Shown here: one piece after another, positions 62,006 to 64,000 of the stretch
Position numbering within the stretch: position 1 is the stretch's first letter
How the letters are laid out: each line of letters opens with the position of its first letter
DNA from: SZUA-35 sp965530755
GTDB taxonomy: Bacteria > Actinomycetota > Acidimicrobiia > Acidimicrobiales > SZUA-35
Direction: 5' to 3'
NCBI GenBank assembly: GCA_965530755.1
Contig: CBESNA010000011.1
Location: forward strand, 1-64,000
Length of the DNA stretch: 64,000 bases
Notes under the pieces: generated by a model
Told to the model about the DNA's origin: nothing
What the model saw: the letters and a program-made list of their open reading frames with translations, nothing else
Databases searched by the model: none
Position numbers and translations under genes: made by a program

Positions 62006-63154
62006 ATGACGTACTGGCAGGTGCCCTCCCGGGCCGACGACGAGCGATTGCTCGGTGGAGTCGCTTCTGGCATAGCGGCCGAGATCGGGATCGATCCGAT
62101 GTGGATTCGTCTCGGATTCGTCGGTCTCTTCGCCATCGGTGGTTGGGGAGCGCTGCTCTACCTCGTCCTCTTCGGTGTGATCTCGTTCGCCGATTACAAC
62201 GGCTACGGAGCCTCCGCTCCGCCGACGGCGAAGGGACGATCCGGGCTCCGCCGCCTCGCAGGCACAGCGCTCATCGTCGCCGGTCTTGCCGTCCTCGTCG
62301 CCGGCCTCGGGGGGCTTCCGCAGAGTGTCATCTGGCCGGTCGGCCTCATCGGCGCTGGGCTGGTGATCGCTCTGCGCCGTGGCGCCGGTCGATCCCAGGT
62401 GGTCGGAGCATTCGTGGCCGCCGTCGGCGCATTTGCCCTTGTCCAGACCGCCGACCTCGGCCCGGCAGTGTCACCCCAGGTGGTGGCCGCTGTCGTGGTG
62501 GTGAGTGTGTTCGTGATGTCCGCTCCCTGGTGGTGGCGTCTGGTCACCGATCTCGACGCCGAACGTCAGGCGCGAATCCGGGCAGATGAACGAGCAGACG
62601 TGGCCGCACATCTCCACGACTCTGTGCTGCAAACGCTCACCCTGATCCAGAACGGCCTGAACGACGGGAACGCTGATCCGCAGCAGATGGCCCATCTCGC
62701 CCGCAAACAGGAACGCGAACTCCGGAACTGGCTCGACCCCGACCGCGCCTCGCGATCCGGCGAGTCGGTACGGGGTCGCCTGGATCAGATCGCCAGCGAA
62801 GTCGAGGAGATGTACGGCGTCGCGGTCGAGGTGGTCTGTGTCGGCGATGTTCTGGTCGACGACCGCATCGACGCACTGTTGGCAGCCGGGCGCGAAGCCA
62901 CCATGAACGCAGCGCGCCACAGTGGCGCATCACGAGTCGATCTCTACGCAGAGATTCGACCAGAGCACGTCGAGCTCTTCGTTCGGGACACCGGTAAGGG
63001 GTTCGATCGCGACGCCGTCGACCCCGATCGACGTGGACTGCGCCAAAGTGTGGAAGGCAGAATGGAACGCGTCGGTGGCGTGGTGCGAGTACACACTGTG
63101 ATCGGCGAGGGCACCGAGATCGAGCTCGTGCTGGCGAGAGAACTGGAGAGCTGA
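62006..63154 (+). CDS. PspC-fused sensor histidine kinase (NarL-type partner)
   Basis: 382 residues. Residues 9-65 are a PspC domain (DDERLLGGVASGIAAEIGID and a helix), then four or so more helices to about 172, a HisKA_3 phosphoacceptor AAHLHDSVLQTL with His204, and an HATPase ending with DTGKGFDRDAV. Senses envelope state and phosphorylates the regulator encoded next (stop and start share one base, TGATG). ATG 62006; a much longer frame upstream (from 61667) has no similarity and runs through the divergent PspC gene. Confidence 0.9.
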   Translation: MTYWQVPSRADDERLLGGVASGIAAEIGIDPMWIRLGFVGLFAIGGWGALLYLVLFGVISFADYNGYGASAPPTAKGRSGLRRLAGTALIVAGLAVLVAGLGGLPQSVIWPVGLIGAGLVIALRRGAGRSQVVGAFVAAVGAFALVQTADLGPAVSPQVVAAVVVVSVFVMSAPWWWRLVTDLDAERQARIRADERADVAAHLHDSVLQTLTLIQNGLNDGNADPQQMAHLARKQERELRNWLDPDRASRSGESVRGRLDQIASEVEEMYGVAVEVVCVGDVLVDDRIDALLAAGREATMNAARHSGASRVDLYAEIRPEHVELFVRDTGKGFDRDAVDPDRRGLRQSVEGRMERVGGVVRVHTVIGEGTEIELVLARELES

Positions 63155-63822
63155 TGTTCCAACCACGAGTGGTGCTGGTCGACGATCATGATCTGGTTCG
63201 CGCCGGTGTCCGGGCCGGTCTCGGGTCGGCTGTCCACGTCGTCGGCGAGGCGGCCGACACCGAGGAAGCCGTCGACGTCATCGTCGAGACGCTGCCTGAT
63301 GTCGTGCTCCTCGACGTCCATCTGCCCTCGGGGACCGGGGCCGATGTCATCAAAGGTGTGCTGGCCAGGCTCGACCAGAATCCGGACACGCGCGGCCCGG
63401 AAGGGAGGGTGGCGTTCCTGGCGCTCTCGGTGAGCGATGCGCCGGACGATGTGATCTCGGTGATCCGGGCCGGTGCCCGGGGCTACGTCACCAAGGCGAT
63501 CTCGGGTGAAGACCTGGCCGACGCGGTGCGGCGCGTGGCAGAGGGTGATGCGGTCTTCTCGCCCAGATTGGCCGGCTTCGTGATCGACGCCTTCTCGGGA
63601 TCGATCGCCGAGCCGATCGACCCGGAGCTGGACCAGCTCTCACCTCGAGAGCAGGAGGTGATGCGCCTGCTCGCCCGGGGGTATGCCTACAAGGAAATCG
63701 CCCGCCGGCTCACGATCTCGGTCAAGACGGTCGAGACACATGCGTCGAACGTGCTGCGCAAGCTGCAGGTGTCCAATCGGCACGAGCTGTCCCGTTGGGC
63801 ACAGAAACGGCGCATCGTCTGA
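63154..63822 (+). CDS. NarL/FixJ-family response regulator
   Basis: 222 residues. REC domain with phosphoacceptor Asp54 (DVVLLDVHLP) and acidic pocket VDDHD; C-terminal LuxR helix-turn-helix LSPREQEVMRLLARGYAYKE and TVETHASNVLRKLQVSNR. Forms the two-component pair with the PspC kinase. The GGGTC repeats beside the kinase and before the following transporter are the likely binding sites. Confidence 0.93.
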   Translation: MFQPRVVLVDDHDLVRAGVRAGLGSAVHVVGEAADTEEAVDVIVETLPDVVLLDVHLPSGTGADVIKGVLARLDQNPDTRGPEGRVAFLALSVSDAPDDVISVIRAGARGYVTKAISGEDLADAVRRVAEGDAVFSPRLAGFVIDAFSGSIAEPIDPELDQLSPREQEVMRLLARGYAYKEIARRLTISVKTVETHASNVLRKLQVSNRHELSRWAQKRRIV

Positions 63823-63855
63823 GGGTCTGATCAGGGTCAGGCCAGGGTCGCCCCC
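63823..63855 (+). promoter_or_regulatory. second triple GGGTC direct repeat
   Basis: GGGTC at 63823, 63834 and 63845 (period 11). The last copy begins the 18-base CAGGGTCGCCCCCGATGG (63843-63860), 17/18 identical to the element before the kinase, and it ends 32 bases before the ABC gene. The first copy begins directly after the regulator's stop codon. Confidence 0.55.
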
Positions 63856-63892
63856 GATGGTCGATCGGTCCCGGTGGAACGACCATCGAGAC

Positions 63893-64000
63893 ATGAGCCT
63901 GATAACTGCCAGAGCCGTGACAAAGACCTATCGAACCGGCGAGGTGAGCGTTCCCGCATTGCGGGGCGTCGACCTCGAGATCGACTCCGGCGAGTTCATC
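63893..64000 (+). CDS. ABC transporter ATP-binding protein, MacB/LolD type (3' end outside window)
   Basis: 36 codons: MSLITARAVTKTYRTGEVSVPALRGVDLEIDSGEFI, continuous to the edge, matching the start of MacB/LolD-like ATPases just before Walker A. Downstream of an envelope-stress two-component system, the usual place for such transporters. Family assignment rests on this N-terminus only. Confidence 0.72.
   Translation, partial: MSLITARAVTKTYRTGEVSVPALRGVDLEIDSGEFI

Overview
The window is 64 kb of dense, high-GC chromosomal DNA with no gene-free stretch over about 300 bases. I saw no rRNA, tRNA, CRISPR array, insertion sequence or integrase. Gene content points to a free-living actinobacterium, possibly a marine Acidimicrobiia or Ilumatobacter-like lineage. 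The evidence is an F420-type luciferase-like oxidoreductase, DUF222/HNH genes, a mycobacterial-type LigB ligase, many acyl-CoA enzymes, and many start codons placed 6-8 nt after a TANNNT -10 hexamer, the actinobacterial leaderless layout. The taxon is an inference.

Layout. 1-4.6 kb: a secreted beta-propeller/fibronectin protein running off the left edge, a DUF3179 lipoprotein, a small orphan and a decayed DUF222 gene. 4.8-13.5 kb: a rightward run with an acyl-CoA synthetase, amidase, compact GMC oxidoreductase, Nei-type glycosylase, and a coupled FAS1 lipoprotein/ABC exporter/membrane coiled-coil set. 13.5-23 kb: LigB, a redoxin gene with an in-frame UGA (candidate selenoprotein) followed by an SDR, a Fur regulator, a BI-1 protein, RarD, 3-hydroxyacyl-CoA dehydrogenase, a PLP decarboxylase, an LLM oxidoreductase and an aldolase-fold pseudoenzyme. 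23-29.5 kb: a leftward nucleoside operon (BMP lipoprotein, twin ATPase, two permeases, adenosine deaminase, aldolase-like protein). 29.6-45.8 kb: housekeeping and metabolic genes (HAD phosphatase, thymidine kinase, D-aminoacylase, CoA-transferase, Ung, NagZ-like GH3, P450, Fur, K+ channel, two Gfo/Idh/MocA oxidoreductases, site-2 protease, L,D-transpeptidase). 45.8-55.5 kb: an orphan PEP-utilising protein, a serpin, a nuclease-fold protein, and a patch of decay with a truncated HNH gene, a broken acetyltransferase and a broken SRPBCC gene. 55.5-64 kb: a sulfatase/GNAT/two acyl-CoA dehydrogenase operon, then a PspC-domain envelope-stress module (PspC protein, PspC-fused sensor kinase, NarL regulator) feeding an ABC transporter cut by the right edge.

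The two most interesting signals: (1) a redoxin whose first active-site residue is encoded by UGA, with the frame open on both sides and a perfect 7-bp hairpin 20 nt downstream, as expected of a bacterial SECIS; (2) triple GGGTC direct repeats, one helical turn apart, at the same distance from the start codon of both the sensor kinase and the downstream ABC transporter, a plausible operator for the window's own response regulator.
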